DNA of 64,000 nt, taken from assembly GCF_038006045.1 (NCBI RefSeq), contig NZ_JBBOUK010000001.1:847001-911000 (forward strand), read 5' to 3'. The notes under the pieces were generated by a model. That model saw only the letters and a list, made by a program, of their open reading frames with translations, was not told the DNA's origin and searched no databases. This document shows positions 9,165-17,470 of the stretch, one piece after another. Positions within the stretch are counted from its first letter, which is position 1. Every line of letters starts with the position of its first letter. The stretch is from Exiguobacterium sp. FSL W8-0210 (GTDB lineage Bacteria; Bacillota; Bacilli; Exiguobacteriales; Exiguobacteriaceae). The position numbers and the translations under genes were made by a program.

Positions 9165-9794
9165 ATGGCAATTATCTTATTCGATATTGACGGTACATTG
9201 ATTGACTCAACGGAACAAATGACAGAAGCAATCCATCGGGCGATGGAGGACATGCCGCATCTTCCAAAACCTTCGCAAGAAAGTGTTCAGGCAAGCTACG
9301 GTCTTGCAGGAAGCGCCTTTTGGCGAAAAGCGATTCCGGAAGCCTCAGAAGAGGATATTCGGTTGATTCGAAAAAAAAGACATGGTCACCTAGAAGAGAC
9401 GATGGCAGAACAGAATGTCTTGTTTGACGGAATTCGATCCTTATTAGAAGCGCTAGTGTCTGCGGGACATACCATTTCAACAGCGAGTAATTGTGGCAAC
9501 CACTATCTTAACCTTGTGCTGGATAGCCAGAAAATTCGTTCGTTTTTCACGAGTCCGAAATGCTTAGAATCCGTCAAAGGGAAAGAAAAAGCGGATATCT
9601 TGCGAGCACACCGTGAGGAGTTTGGGGAAGAGTCCTACTGGATGATCGGGGATCGGTCTTCCGATGTTGAAGCGGCCCGTAAGGAAAACATGCCGGTCGT
9701 CTTATGCCAGTATGGTTTTGGGACACAATCCGAGTGGGATTCGGCGGACCATGTCATCGAGACACCGCTTGACTTACTGACAGTGATCAAATAA
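9165..9794 (+). CDS. HAD-family phosphatase, phosphoglycolate-phosphatase-like
   Basis: A 209-residue haloacid-dehalogenase hydrolase. Motif I is FDIDGTLIDST with the nucleophile Asp near residue 7. A helical cap covers about residues 18-85, motif II appears as TASNC, and motif III/IV as KGKEKAD then MIGDRSSDVEAARKENM. This layout (subfamily IA with C1 cap) is that of Gph/PpaX-like enzymes, but the substrate is not determined. It lies 13 bases downstream of the DedA gene with its own AAGGAGTG site. Confidence 0.9.
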   Translation: MAIILFDIDGTLIDSTEQMTEAIHRAMEDMPHLPKPSQESVQASYGLAGSAFWRKAIPEASEEDIRLIRKKRHGHLEETMAEQNVLFDGIRSLLEALVSAGHTISTASNCGNHYLNLVLDSQKIRSFFTSPKCLESVKGKEKADILRAHREEFGEESYWMIGDRSSDVEAARKENMPVVLCQYGFGTQSEWDSADHVIETPLDLLTVIK

Positions 9795-9800
9795 ATGCAC

Positions 9801-9853
9801 AAAAAAGCCAAGTTCGATCCGTCGATTTTTTAGACGGTCGGCTTGGCTTTTTT
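9801..9853. terminator. Bidirectional terminator between the HAD and PTS IIC-like genes
   Basis: AAAAAAGCCAAG pairs with CTTGGCTTTTTT, and inside it CCGTC pairs with GACGG around a T-rich loop. A/T tracts on both flanks serve the convergent genes. Confidence 0.9.
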
Positions 9854-9879
9854 GTGATGAAAGAACGCTAACGATGAAC

Positions 9880-10938
9880 TTACTCAAAATCCAGTCGGTA
9901 TGGCTCTGCACTCATCCATGGACGGAATCTCCGGAAGAGCAAATGGAACAATAGACAAAGAATGACGGGCAAGACGATGAATAATCCGAGAACGAATGTC
10001 ATGTTGAACAATGTCCAGCCTCCTGACATCAGATGTAACGCATTGATCGGACCGATTAATCCAGACATCCCGAAACCGGCACTGAACGGTGTACCTTGGA
10101 CGCCGAGCATTCCTGCTAGTGCGCCCAGGATAGCAGCACTACACATGACAGGTAGGATCATCAAGGGATTACGGATGAAGTTCGCCATCTGGATTTTAGG
10201 AGAACCAAGAAAATGAGCAATCGACGTTCCGCGCGAATTGGCTTGCCACCCGGCAATTGCAAGACCGAATCCGGCGGCACAGACGCCTAGATTCGCAGCT
10301 CCGGCGGCAACACCTGACAAACTGATGGCTGTCGCAATACCGACCGTTGAAAGCGGAGAGACGATCAGTACGGAAAAAGTAATCGCAATCAGAATACCCA
10401 TTAAGACGGGTTGAAGTGCCGTAAAGTCTGAGATGACATGTCCGATCGCTGTCGTGATCCGTGTCACGAATGGATACGTCAATACACCAATCCCACCGGC
10501 ACCGACAATCAAAATCGTTGGCATGACAAGCACCGTATACGTCTTGAAACGTTCACCGATCAATAAGACGATTGCCGTCGCAACAGCTGCCGTCAGTCCG
10601 GCATTGATGACGTCGCCCGTGCCGACGAAAACGAAGGTCGCATCTGCACGAGTTGCAACGCCTGAGCCAACGACCGTCGCGAGTCCAATCGACGTGGTCG
10701 CAATCGGTGTCACTTTAAATTGCATGGCTACGGCAACACCAATCATCATCGGCAAAAGGCGCATCGCGAGTGTGGTGGCATCTAGAACATGCTGGGCACC
10801 GGATACGTATGGCAACAATGCCTTAGCGAGTTCACCGAGTAGTGCTCCTGGAATAAGGGCAACGAGAATTCCGATACTGAGTCCGTTTAAAACATGAACG
10901 GCGAATTGACGCGGCTGACGCAAAATAGATGAATCCAT
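9880..10938 (-). CDS. PTS-type IIC-like membrane permease (PTS_EIIC_2 family), orphan
   Basis: A 352-residue, very hydrophobic Gly/Ala-rich protein with about ten membrane segments, resembling the compact PTS_EIIC_2 family of putative PTS transporter IIC subunits. No IIA or IIB gene and no metabolic partner lies beside it, so whether it works in a phosphotransferase system, as a facilitator or as a regulator cannot be said. It is flanked by terminators or an intergenic region on both sides and so is a single-gene unit. The ATG sits behind GGAGAGG. Confidence 0.75.
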   Translation of the reverse strand: MDSSILRQPRQFAVHVLNGLSIGILVALIPGALLGELAKALLPYVSGAQHVLDATTLAMRLLPMMIGVAVAMQFKVTPIATTSIGLATVVGSGVATRADATFVFVGTGDVINAGLTAAVATAIVLLIGERFKTYTVLVMPTILIVGAGGIGVLTYPFVTRITTAIGHVISDFTALQPVLMGILIAITFSVLIVSPLSTVGIATAISLSGVAAGAANLGVCAAGFGLAIAGWQANSRGTSIAHFLGSPKIQMANFIRNPLMILPVMCSAAILGALAGMLGVQGTPFSAGFGMSGLIGPINALHLMSGGWTLFNMTFVLGLFIVLPVILCLLFHLLFRRFRPWMSAEPYRLDFE

Positions 10939-11126
10939 ACAAGTCCTCTCCTTATGTAACGCTTTTGTGCATAACAGTATAAAAGATATGAATTGTGTTT
11001 TATCTTACGGCAAGAACAGAAGGACGTCAAGAAAAAGTTAGAAAATTCCAAACAAGCAAAGGATTCGTCTTTCAGAAACGGAATTGTTACAGTGAAGAAG
11101 TACATTGAATGAGGAGGTCATGAATC

Positions 11127-12122
11127 ATGTCAGAACAACGTATCGTATTAGCAGCACGACCAAACGGAAAACCAACAGGGGAAACATTCCGCTATGAATC
11201 ATTCGAGTTAGCAGAGCTGAAGGAAGGACAAGTCGCACTAGAGTCACTCTATATCTCGGTCGATCCATATATGCGGGGTCGTATGAACGATGCGCGTTCT
11301 TATTCGCAACCATTTGAGATTGATGAACCGATTCACGGAGGTGTCGTAGCACGTGTCATCGAGTCTAAAAGTGAAGGGCTCAAGTCAGGTGATGTCGTTG
11401 TTGGGATGCTCGATTGGGCAACAAAAGCAGTCGTCGATGCAAAAACCGTTCGTAAAATCGATGAGCAGATCGCACCTATTTCAACAGCACTCGGTGTTCT
11501 CGGAATGACAGGGATGACAGCGTATTTCGGATTGCTTGATATCGGGAATCCACAACCAGGGGAAACGGTCGTCGTATCGGCAGCAGCAGGGGCTGTTGGA
11601 TCGATCGTTGGTCAAATCGCTAAAATCAAAGGCGCACGTGTCGTCGGAATCGCAGGAAGTGACGAAAAGTTACAACACTTAAAAGCAGATCTTGGTTTTG
11701 ATGAAGTCATCAATTATAAAACGGAAGACATCCGGGAAGCGTTAGACCGGACATGTCCAGACGGCATCGATGTCTATTTTGAAAACGTCGGTGGGGAAAT
11801 CGGTGATGCAGTTCTTGATCGACTCAATCCATTCGCGCGGGTACCAGTCTGCGGTGCCATTTCTGGATATAACGCACAACAGGACATCGGTCCACGTGTT
11901 CAATCGAAATTAATCATCGCGCGTGCGCGCATGCAAGGTTTCTTAGTGGGTGATTATGGCAAACGATTCAAGGAAGCGGCTGAGCAACTTGGTCAATGGG
12001 TTAGTGAAGGGAAGTTACAATACGAAGAGACGATCTTTGAAGGATTCGATCGTGTACCAGATGCGTTCCTCGGATTGTTCGATGGTTCAAATACAGGGAA
12101 ACTATTAGTAAAAGTGAAGTAA
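11127..12122 (+). CDS. Zinc-independent MDR NADP-dependent oxidoreductase (CurA/YfmJ-like)
   Basis: A 331-residue medium-chain dehydrogenase/reductase of the leukotriene-B4-dehydrogenase / curcumin-reductase group. It has the SVDPYMRGRM block near residue 45, LGMTGMTAYFGLLDIG, the Rossmann motif SAAAGAVGSIVGQIAK (about residues 150-165) and YFENVGGE. Zinc ligands are absent, as expected in this group, which reduces alkenal or enone double bonds with NADPH. The ATG at 11127 has AGGAGG nine bases upstream. Monocistronic. Confidence 0.92.
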   Translation: MSEQRIVLAARPNGKPTGETFRYESFELAELKEGQVALESLYISVDPYMRGRMNDARSYSQPFEIDEPIHGGVVARVIESKSEGLKSGDVVVGMLDWATKAVVDAKTVRKIDEQIAPISTALGVLGMTGMTAYFGLLDIGNPQPGETVVVSAAAGAVGSIVGQIAKIKGARVVGIAGSDEKLQHLKADLGFDEVINYKTEDIREALDRTCPDGIDVYFENVGGEIGDAVLDRLNPFARVPVCGAISGYNAQQDIGPRVQSKLIIARARMQGFLVGDYGKRFKEAAEQLGQWVSEGKLQYEETIFEGFDRVPDAFLGLFDGSNTGKLLVKVK

Positions 12123-12129
12123 ACATGCC

Positions 12130-12167
12130 AAAAGAGGTTGCGGGAATCATTTCCGCAACCTCTTTTT
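12130..12167. terminator. Bidirectional terminator between the MDR gene and the small acidic protein gene
   Basis: AAAAGAGGTTGCGG pairs exactly with CCGCAACCTCTTTT, with A and T tracts on the two sides. Confidence 0.92.
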
Positions 12168-12181
12168 CTATGGCGTGAGAT

Positions 12182-12346
12182 TCATGAATCTTTTCGATCA
12201 CGCTCGAGCTCTTCTGGATCAGGATCCGGATGTTGTGTCTCCGCAGGCTTGATGCCGGGATCGGATGTCTCAGCTGGATCAGGATCCGGGTGAAGACCAA
12301 CGTCTGCCTTTTCATCTGGTAAATCATGATTTTTTTCGTTTAACAT
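12182..12346 (-). CDS. Small acidic protein with a repeated HPDPDP motif (54 aa), unknown function
   Basis: A short gene read on the minus strand: ATG at 12346 with AAGGAG about ten bases before it, and TGA at 12182. The 54-residue product begins MLNEKNHDLP and contains the block HPDPDP twice, 20 residues apart, each with nearby PAE/PEE segments. It is Asp/Glu/Pro-rich, without a signal or membrane segment, and likely disordered. The good ribosome site, the repeat and the convergent terminator support a real gene. I recognise no family with certainty; similar short acidic Pro-Asp proteins occur as uncharacterised proteins in Bacillales. Confidence 0.65.
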   Translation of the reverse strand: MLNEKNHDLPDEKADVGLHPDPDPAETSDPGIKPAETQHPDPDPEELERDRKDS

Positions 12347-12633
12347 GTCCAGTCATCTCCTTTTATCAGTACGTAGTAATGTTTCCCCGTTTTTTAAATA
12401 CAAAACAATCAGGGTGCATAGGATTCGTTTTTGAAAACATGTGAATGACTTCCACGGACAAGAAAGTGAAAGCGGTCGATTTCCTAGGAAATACAGGTTG
12501 ACTGAACTGGAATGTAAGGAAAATCCAAAAAAGCTTCATGAAGTCTTTACAAAAACCTTGCAAGTCCTTCAAGTAGTCTTTGAACTGCTTCCGTAGACTA
12601 AGAAAGAGTTGAAAAGAGGAAGGGTGTTTACGT
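12347..12633. promoter_or_regulatory. Upstream region of the first polysaccharide operon
   Basis: No gene seen in 287 bases. It contains two elements also found upstream of the second polysaccharide operon: CTGGAATGTAAGG at 12507-12519, and at 12530-12556 an element starting AAAGCTTCAT and ending TTTACAAAAAC. A 6-bp dyad TAGTCT/AGACTA lies further down. No canonical sigma-A -10 box is placed correctly behind TTTACA. Confidence 0.5.
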
Positions 12634-15258
12634 GTGAGTGATCAAAAATGGAAACGACAAATCATGCAACAACTGAACTGGGTCCGCGAAGAGAAAAAAC
12701 GGCTGACGAGTGCGACGACCGCAAGTAAAGATGCACTCGAAAAACTCCGTCAGTTAGACGTCTTGCGACTGCCGACGGTTCGAACTTCTAATAACACGAC
12801 GACACGTTACCGACAAAATAGCCAAGCTTCACTACTAGATCAATTGGATGTCTCGGAGACCCCGGTCCGGACGACGACGCGTTACTATGAAAAGCGACCA
12901 ATCGAGATGGCGATCGTCTGCTCGGAATTCATGTACGCCTATTATGAAGATGCTGTTCATCTTCACTACGTCAATGCGCATACATTCGAAGAAGTTTTCG
13001 AGCGCGAGATTGATCTCTTTTTAGTCGTCTCTTCATGGAAGGGGTTACGAGGAGACGATTGGAAAGGTGTCGCCACACCGAATTCAAAGAAACGCCAACG
13101 ACTGCTTTCGATGATGCAGGAAGTCAAAGCCAAAGGAATTCCAGTCGTTTTTCAATCGACGGAAGATCCGAGCAATCATGAACGGTTTCAAGACGTGGCG
13201 CAAGCTGCCGATTATGTCCTGACTTCAGATGAGGCGATGATTCCTGAATACCGCGTCTTATGTGGTCATGATCGGATCATGGCGATGCCGTTTGGTGTCA
13301 ATCCATTGATTCACAATCCGATCGGAGCGACACGTAGCCGTAAAAAAGGCGTTTTATTTGCCGGTAGCTGGATGGCGAAATATCCGGAGCGCGTGAAAGA
13401 TACGGAGATGTTGTTTGATGGGGTGATGCAATCCTCGCACGAACTCGATATCGTGGACCGGAATTATCATCTCGACTTACCAGCCTATCAGTTTCCGGAG
13501 CGCTATCAATCACGGGTCGCACCAGCGATTCCTTATGTTGCTTTACAACAAGTCAGTAAATGTTACGACTGGGTCTTGAACCTGAATAGCATCAAATACA
13601 GTAAAACGATGTGTGCTCGTCGCGTCTATGAATCGCAAGCACTCGGGAATTTGATCCTGTCGAATTACAGTATCGCCGTCAACAACGAGTTTCCGAATAT
13701 CTTCACCGTGCATGACGCACAGGAGGCGACGGCGATCGTAGAACGTACGTCGCAAGAAGAAATCGAACGGCTACGAGCAGAAGGACTTCGTGCCGTCATG
13801 ACGGAACATACGGTCTTCGAACGGATGGATCAGATTCTAGCGTTCATTGGACGAGTACCTGAGACACGAAAACATCGTTTACTCATCGTTGTCGCTCAAG
13901 ACGGGGAAGCCATTCGTGACGTGATTGATCGCCAAAGTCTCACACCAGACGAAATCGTCTCAGCGGATATGTTGACGGAGCAAACCTATGATCAAGCCGA
14001 TCTCGTTGCTTGGATGGATGGACAGGAATCTTACGGTGAATATTATTTAGAAGACCTCGTGAATGGCTTTAAATATAGTGATGCCAGCATCGTCCGAAAG
14101 GGAAGCAAGCATCCGTATCATGTACAAGAGATGAGCGGTAGCCGAAACGGTGCGATCGTTTGGCGGTCAGCTATCGGATATGACATGTTCCAGGCAGATG
14201 AACTGAACGGAAAAACACTGTTGCTCGATCAATTTGAGTGGAACGAGCAGACGGTAGTTCCGACGAATCAGACCCCGCAACTGTCGGTCGTCGTTCCGAT
14301 CTATAACAATGGAAAACACCTCACGTATAAATGTTTTGCCAGTCTAACGCGGATGGATCGATTCATGGAGTCGGAGATTTTACTCGTAGATGATGGATCG
14401 ACGGATGTTGCGACACGTCAAGCCGTAGAGCGTCTCGCGCGACGCTATGGAAATGTCAGAACTTATTTCTTCGAGACAGGCGGAAGCGGTAGTGCTTCAC
14501 GTCCGCGTAACAAAGGAGTCGAGATGGCACGAGCTGACTATGTGACGTTCCTTGATCCGGATAACGAGGTACTCAGTGATCGATATGCCTTTTTGCTTCA
14601 AGAACTAGAAAAAGATCCATCACTTGATTTTGTGGCAGGGCATATGAAAAAGCTTGCCGAGAAGACGAGCATCATCGCATTGCCGACGATTCGTAAACAA
14701 GGACGAACGGTTTGTGAGGATCCGAAAGCTTTTCTACTGAAACATCGGTTTGCGGTACAAAGCATTCAAGCACTCGTCGTCCGTCGTACCTTCCTGCTCG
14801 AGCATCAATTGGAACAGGTCGTAGGTGCGGTCGGTCAGGACTCCTTGTTCTTCCAAGAATTGATGCTTCGCGCGAACCGTGTCTTACTCGTCAATCGAGT
14901 CATCCATTATTATTACGCAGCCGTTGCAGGGTCAACCGTGAATGCATTGACGGTGAAATTCTTTGAACGAAGTGTCGTCCGAGAACGAGCACGCGCTGAG
15001 AAATTCGCTCGCTATGGAGTGCTAGAGGAATACAAGGAGACTCGATTCGAGCATTTCTTTGAGCATTGGTATCTTGTCAAGTTACGCTACTGCAGTGATA
15101 AGGATTTTGCACCGAGTGTCGCATTATTACGCACGATCATCGGATTCTATGAACCAATCACGTTGACGAACCCGTTGATCCGTCAATTCATGGAGCTTGC
15201 AGATCGACAGGAGACGGATCGACTTCAACACTTATTACTCGAGGAGGTGCAGAAATGA
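12634..15258 (+). CDS. Two-domain glycosyltransferase (CgeB-like N-terminal, GT2 C-terminal)
   Basis: An 874-residue cytoplasmic protein. Residues 1-60 are charged and helical. Residues about 90-415 resemble the CgeB/GT1-like glycosyltransferase fold, with GVNPLIHNP, a GVLFAGSWMAKYPER segment and CARRVYESQALGNLILS near the C-terminal half. Residues about 548-760 form a GT-A family 2 domain with LSVVVPIYNN, ILLVDDGSTD and YVTFLDPDNEV (DxD-like). It probably adds two sugars in sequence to the repeat unit of the polysaccharide. The start is GTG at 12634 behind AGAGGAAGGG. First gene of an operon of four with 4-bp overlaps. Confidence 0.82.
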   Translation: MSDQKWKRQIMQQLNWVREEKKRLTSATTASKDALEKLRQLDVLRLPTVRTSNNTTTRYRQNSQASLLDQLDVSETPVRTTTRYYEKRPIEMAIVCSEFMYAYYEDAVHLHYVNAHTFEEVFEREIDLFLVVSSWKGLRGDDWKGVATPNSKKRQRLLSMMQEVKAKGIPVVFQSTEDPSNHERFQDVAQAADYVLTSDEAMIPEYRVLCGHDRIMAMPFGVNPLIHNPIGATRSRKKGVLFAGSWMAKYPERVKDTEMLFDGVMQSSHELDIVDRNYHLDLPAYQFPERYQSRVAPAIPYVALQQVSKCYDWVLNLNSIKYSKTMCARRVYESQALGNLILSNYSIAVNNEFPNIFTVHDAQEATAIVERTSQEEIERLRAEGLRAVMTEHTVFERMDQILAFIGRVPETRKHRLLIVVAQDGEAIRDVIDRQSLTPDEIVSADMLTEQTYDQADLVAWMDGQESYGEYYLEDLVNGFKYSDASIVRKGSKHPYHVQEMSGSRNGAIVWRSAIGYDMFQADELNGKTLLLDQFEWNEQTVVPTNQTPQLSVVVPIYNNGKHLTYKCFASLTRMDRFMESEILLVDDGSTDVATRQAVERLARRYGNVRTYFFETGGSGSASRPRNKGVEMARADYVTFLDPDNEVLSDRYAFLLQELEKDPSLDFVAGHMKKLAEKTSIIALPTIRKQGRTVCEDPKAFLLKHRFAVQSIQALVVRRTFLLEHQLEQVVGAVGQDSLFFQELMLRANRVLLVNRVIHYYYAAVAGSTVNALTVKFFERSVVRERARAEKFARYGVLEEYKETRFEHFFEHWYLVKLRYCSDKDFAPSVALLRTIIGFYEPITLTNPLIRQFMELADRQETDRLQHLLLEEVQK

Positions 15259-16259
15259 CGGCATCGATGAAAACAGCACGCCCCAAGGATCAAATCCGAG
15301 CTGCCTACTACGATCAGTTAGGCGGTGGATTCGGTAAAAAAGTCCGCGCGCGTGTTCACTGGATCGTTCGACAAGCAAAAGGAGAGCACATTTTAGATAT
15401 CGGTTGTTCGGGTGGAGTCGTCCCGATTTTGCTCGGACGCGAAGGGAAACATGTCATCGGGATCGATGTGTTACCAGAAGCGATCATCGAGGCCAAACAA
15501 GCGTTACTAGAGGAACCAACATCCGTTAAAGAAAAGGTGGAATTACATGAAGCAAATGTCATGACGTACACACCTGACATTCAATTCGATACAGTCTTGA
15601 TGACGGAAGTACTGGAGCATATCGGGGAGCCGGAACGCTTCATCGCCCGTGCCGTCTCGTTCATCGCACCAGAAGGACGACTCGTCATCACAGTTCCATT
15701 TGGAGTGAACGATTATGCGGATCACAAACGGACGTATTATTTAAACCGACTGCTTGAACAGTTGACACCCTTCGGTAAAATCGAGACGGTCGAGCGGATT
15801 GATAAGTGGCTAGGGATCACGATTCAAGTCTATCCGGAACCTCGGTCCGGTCGATCGATTTTACCGGCGGAAGTCGAATGGCTCGAGGATGCCTTTGAAG
15901 AGGTGGAACGATTGCATCTCGCAACGATCATTGATTTAAAACGTAAGCAACAGAATCTAGAGCGAAAAGTGCAGCGATTAGGAGAACAAACGGACCGATT
16001 GGAACACGCTCAAGTCGAATTGCTACGTCATGAACAGCAACTACAGGAACAGCGTGAACAATACAAGATGCTCGAAGAACAATATGCCGTACTGCTTGAT
16101 CGATTCGAAGGATCATTGGTGGCAAATCTGGAATTGCTGGAGGCGAATGCATCATGGAAATCAAAATACCGCTCACTCACGCGATCAAAGCTCGGAAAAA
16201 TCGTCGTCCGCTACTGGAAGTTCCGACGTCAACTCAAGCAGCGCCGGAGTCGTCGATGA
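15255..16259 (+). CDS. SAM-dependent methyltransferase with C-terminal coiled coil
   Basis: A 334-residue protein. The class I methyltransferase core covers about residues 40-190, with motif I ILDIGCSGG (46-54), the acidic GIDVLPEA after strand 2, and VLMTEVLEHI. Residues about 206-296 are a continuous heptad-type coiled coil rich in Glu, Gln, Leu and Arg; the last 30 residues are strongly basic with aromatic residues (SKLGKIVVRYWKFRRQLKQR). The gene overlaps both neighbours by 4 bases (ATGA). The domain order recalls WbdD, the methylating chain terminator with a coiled-coil ruler in E. coli O-antigen synthesis, but without its kinase domain. Sugar or chain-end methylation is inferred. Confidence 0.85.
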   Translation: MTASMKTARPKDQIRAAYYDQLGGGFGKKVRARVHWIVRQAKGEHILDIGCSGGVVPILLGREGKHVIGIDVLPEAIIEAKQALLEEPTSVKEKVELHEANVMTYTPDIQFDTVLMTEVLEHIGEPERFIARAVSFIAPEGRLVITVPFGVNDYADHKRTYYLNRLLEQLTPFGKIETVERIDKWLGITIQVYPEPRSGRSILPAEVEWLEDAFEEVERLHLATIIDLKRKQQNLERKVQRLGEQTDRLEHAQVELLRHEQQLQEQREQYKMLEEQYAVLLDRFEGSLVANLELLEANASWKSKYRSLTRSKLGKIVVRYWKFRRQLKQRRSRR

Positions 16260-17470
16260 ACGTCTTGATGATTTGTCAAAATTTCTATCCGGAAATCGGG
16301 AGTGCGGCAAACCGAATGAAGAATATCTTCAAACGGATGGAACAAGCCGGAAGTGACGTCCATGTGTTGACGTCAGAACCGCTCTATCCGACGGCAGAAC
16401 TTTATACGGACTCGATGTTCTGGGATGAACCGAGCCTTGATACGGCACATGTAACCCGTATCCAGCCGCGTGACATCCGGGCGACGAATAATTTATGGCG
16501 GCGTCTTCGTTTATTCGTCGAACAATTCGTGCTCGCGGTAAAAGAGGTGCGACATGACCCGAAATCCTATGCCTACATCTATGCGACGACGCCATCCATC
16601 TTCATGGGACTCGTCGGGGTCGTCGCGAAACACGTCAAAAAGGCTCCTTTGATTCTCGATGTACGTGATTTATGGCCGGAATCATTGATTGGCGTCGGCA
16701 TCACGAAATCGCGTCTCTTATTGACGCCGCTCTACTGGCTTGAAAAGTGGATGTATCGTCAGGCAGATCAATTGGTCATCAACAGTGAGGGGTTTCGATC
16801 ATATATTGAAGGGCGGGGCATTGCACCGGAAAAAATTCATTATATCCCGAACTCGATCGAGGAAAATGAGTGGTTGATCAAACGCCGAAAAGTATCGGAA
16901 CAAGTCCGCGTCGTGTATACAGGAAATATCGGTCTCGCACAAGATGTGTTCTTGTTGCTTGACGTCGCACAGGAACTTCAACAAGAGGAAGATATCTGTT
17001 TTCAAGTCGTCGGTTACGGCTATCACAAGCAAACGTTCGAACGACTCGTCAAGGAACGTGGATTGACGAATATCGAGTTTCTTGACGCGATGCCACGCTG
17101 GGATGCGTTGAAACAACTCGCGAAGAGTGACATCGCCTTTGCGACACTCGTCGAAAGTACAGCGTTCGATACAGTGACACCAGGAAAGATCATCGACTAC
17201 ATGGCGATGGGCTGTGCCATCGTCGGTGCGGTATCCGGTCATGCGGCGCATGTCATCGAAGAAGCAGGAGCCGGTTACGTGTCTGTCCAGCGGAAAAAAG
17301 AGGAGATCGTCGATCATATTCTCGAGTTATCACGAAATCCAGAGAAACGTGCAACGATGGGACGGGCGGGTGTGGATTACGTCCAACGCCATTTCGATTG
17401 GGAACAAAATGAACAGCGCTTATTTGAAGCCATCGAACAAACGCAGTCACGAAAGGCGGTCGCAGAATGA
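16256..17470 (+). CDS. Glycosyltransferase family 4 protein
   Basis: A 404-residue GT-B glycosyltransferase. It begins MNVLMICQNFYPEIGSAANR at an ATG that overlaps the previous stop codon, which is why this start is preferred over a longer frame. The N-terminal half has LDVRDLWPES (typical WcaI/WbuB-like N-acetylaminosugar transferases); the C-terminal half has VVYTGNIGLAQD and the nucleotide-sugar site around TPGKIIDYMAMG. Likely transfers a sugar or N-acetylamino sugar onto a lipid-linked intermediate at the inner membrane face. Sugar specificity is unknown. Confidence 0.9.
   Translation: MNVLMICQNFYPEIGSAANRMKNIFKRMEQAGSDVHVLTSEPLYPTAELYTDSMFWDEPSLDTAHVTRIQPRDIRATNNLWRRLRLFVEQFVLAVKEVRHDPKSYAYIYATTPSIFMGLVGVVAKHVKKAPLILDVRDLWPESLIGVGITKSRLLLTPLYWLEKWMYRQADQLVINSEGFRSYIEGRGIAPEKIHYIPNSIEENEWLIKRRKVSEQVRVVYTGNIGLAQDVFLLLDVAQELQQEEDICFQVVGYGYHKQTFERLVKERGLTNIEFLDAMPRWDALKQLAKSDIAFATLVESTAFDTVTPGKIIDYMAMGCAIVGAVSGHAAHVIEEAGAGYVSVQRKKEEIVDHILELSRNPEKRATMGRAGVDYVQRHFDWEQNEQRLFEAIEQTQSRKAVAE

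Noticed and set aside
10950-10970. cre-like sequence TGTAACGCTTTTGTG upstream of the PTS IIC-like gene (and a similar one at 7895-7907)
   Set aside because: One base too short between the half-sites to match the CcpA consensus.
12366-12572. A 68-codon minus-strand frame upstream of the polysaccharide operon
   Set aside because: It lies across elements shared with the other operon's upstream region, has no convincing ribosome site and resembles no family.
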